Part shown: piece after piece, positions 22,684 to 23,615 of the stretch
How the letters are laid out: each line of letters opens with the position of its first letter
How positions within the stretch are numbered: the first letter of the stretch is position 1
Source of the DNA: Candidatus Pelagibacterales bacterium
GTDB lineage: Bacteria > Pseudomonadota > Alphaproteobacteria > Pelagibacterales > Pelagibacteraceae
Direction: 5' to 3'
DNA length: 23,615 nt
Assembly (NCBI GenBank): GCA_016882185.1
Contig: VHCC01000003.1
Location: 1-23,615, forward strand
Program-made: the position numbers and the translations under genes
Notes under the pieces: model-generated
Seen by the model: the letters and a program-made list of their open reading frames with translations, nothing else
What the model was told of the DNA's origin: nothing
Databases searched by the model: none

Positions 22684-23615
22684 ATGAAAATTAATATAGC
22701 GATAGTAGGAAGCACAGGTAATGTTGGAAGAAAAACTGTTGAAGCTTTAGAGAGAAGAAAATTTCCAGTTAATAATTTATATTTATTATCATCAAAACGA
22801 AGCGCTGGCAGTTTTATCAAATTCAGAAATAAAAAAATTAGAGTTGAAAATTTACAAAATTTCGACTTTAAAAAAGCTCATATTACTTTCTTTTGTGCAG
22901 GGTCTAAGCTTGCAAAAATTTTAGCTCCTAAAATTGCAAAATATTCAACCGTAATAGAACATTCTAAACATTTTAGAATGTTAAAAGATATTCCTTTGGT
23001 AATTCCAGAAGTTAACGAATATGCACTTAAAAATTATAAAAAAAAAAATATTATTTCAAATCCAAATTGTTCTACAACGCAACTGGTTTTAGCTCTCAAG
23101 CCTCTTCACGATAAATTTAAAGTAACTCGAGTGGTTACCTCAACTTATCAGTCCGTATCTGGAGCAGGAAAAGCTTCGATGGATGAGCTTATTTCTCAAA
23201 CAAAAGATTATTTGGCCAAGAAAAAGATCAAGCCTGTAAAATTTACAAAGCAAATAGCATTTAATGTTATTCCCCATATTGATGTTTTTATGAAAGATGG
23301 TTCTACAAAAGAAGAATGGAAAATGGAAAATGAAACTAAAAAGATCCTAGATAAAAATATTAAAGTAACAGCAACCTGCGTTCGCGTCCCGGTACTTATT
23401 TCGCATTCTGAATCAGTAAATATTGAGCTAAAAAAAAGATTTAATATAAAGCAAATTAGATCTATTTTATCAAAAGCTGCTGGCTGCAAGGTTATTGATG
23501 AGCATAAAAATGGGGGCTATGCGACTCCTGCAGAGTGTACTGGTAGTTTTTTAACTTACATTTCTAGAATCAGAAAGGATCCTACAAAAAATGCGATTAA
23601 TTTATGGATAGTTTC
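22684..23615 (+). CDS. asd: Aspartate-semialdehyde dehydrogenase (3' end cut by window)
   Basis: Asd reduces aspartyl phosphate to aspartate semialdehyde with NADPH, the branch point to lysine/DAP, methionine and threonine. The visible 310 residues read through to the last base with no stop; the family is about 335-345 residues, so only the end is missing. Motifs are the nucleotide loop GSTGNVG (9-15), the active-site Cys129 in SNPNCSTTQ, TYQSVSGAGKASMDEL after it and RVPVLISHSES with the catalytic histidine. ATG at 22684 directly follows the leuB TAG. The usual VIDNSSAFRMD segment reads VIEHSKHFRML (residues 90-100), although the substrate arginine (Arg98) is kept. The gene is the eighth in the ffh run. 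Confidence 0.94.
   Translation, partial: MKINIAIVGSTGNVGRKTVEALERRKFPVNNLYLLSSKRSAGSFIKFRNKKIRVENLQNFDFKKAHITFFCAGSKLAKILAPKIAKYSTVIEHSKHFRMLKDIPLVIPEVNEYALKNYKKKNIISNPNCSTTQLVLALKPLHDKFKVTRVVTSTYQSVSGAGKASMDELISQTKDYLAKKKIKPVKFTKQIAFNVIPHIDVFMKDGSTKEEWKMENETKKILDKNIKVTATCVRVPVLISHSESVNIELKKRFNIKQIRSILSKAAGCKVIDEHKNGGYATPAECTGSFLTYISRIRKDPTKNAINLWIV

Overview
The window looks like a piece of a very AT-rich, gene-dense, streamlined alphaproteobacterial chromosome. SAR11 / 'Candidatus Pelagibacter'-type is the best guess. The reasons are the roughly 30% GC by eye, lysine/asparagine/isoleucine-rich proteins, gaps that are mostly 0-20 bases or 1-8 base overlaps, and a gene set matching SAR11 habits (glycolate oxidation, TRAP transport, an ffh-rpsP-trmD-rplS-leuCDB-asd run). 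I see no phage, transposon, CRISPR, tRNA or rRNA.

Layout. (1) Bases 1-129 are the tail of a class I/II aminotransferase. (2) 190-5151 is a tightly overlapped operon: glcD, glcE, glcF (glycolate oxidase) and a D-2-hydroxyacid dehydrogenase of the glyoxylate/hydroxypyruvate reductase type. (3) 5297-11847 is a transport and catabolism block: a Tat-exported TRAP binding protein, a clear intrinsic terminator, the two TRAP membrane subunits, an amidase, a 63-residue membrane protein, an EamA-type exporter and a tartronate-semialdehyde-reductase-like dehydrogenase. (4) 11867-13695, minus strand, holds a very AT-rich glycerophosphodiesterase-like gene and a UMF1/Atg22-like transporter. (5) 13786-14601 is a membrane-anchored alpha/beta hydrolase. 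(6) 14598-16343, minus strand, is ftsY and dapF. (7) 16344-16521 is a divergent intergenic region holding a probable promoter and a compact three-hairpin RNA that runs up to the ffh start codon. (8) 16522-23615 is one long plus-strand run: ffh, rpsP, trmD, rplS, leuC, leuD, leuB and the start of asd, cut by the window edge.

How the genes fit together. Blocks 2 and 3 share a C2/C3 acid theme. Glycolate oxidase makes glyoxylate, the hydroxyacid dehydrogenase can reduce glyoxylate or hydroxypyruvate, and the GarR-like enzyme would reduce tartronate semialdehyde to glycerate. The TRAP system probably imports a carboxylate, because its conserved ligand arginine is present, but the ligand is not known. 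Blocks 6-8 bring both SRP-pathway GTPases (FtsY and Ffh) within 1 kb and join translation genes to leucine and aspartate-family amino acid synthesis.

The most interesting non-coding signals are the ffh leader RNA, with a possible loop-to-Shine-Dalgarno contact, and the terminator between the TRAP binding protein and its membrane subunits, whose C-tract can also pair with the dctQ ribosome-binding site. None of the structures or functions was tested by computation here.
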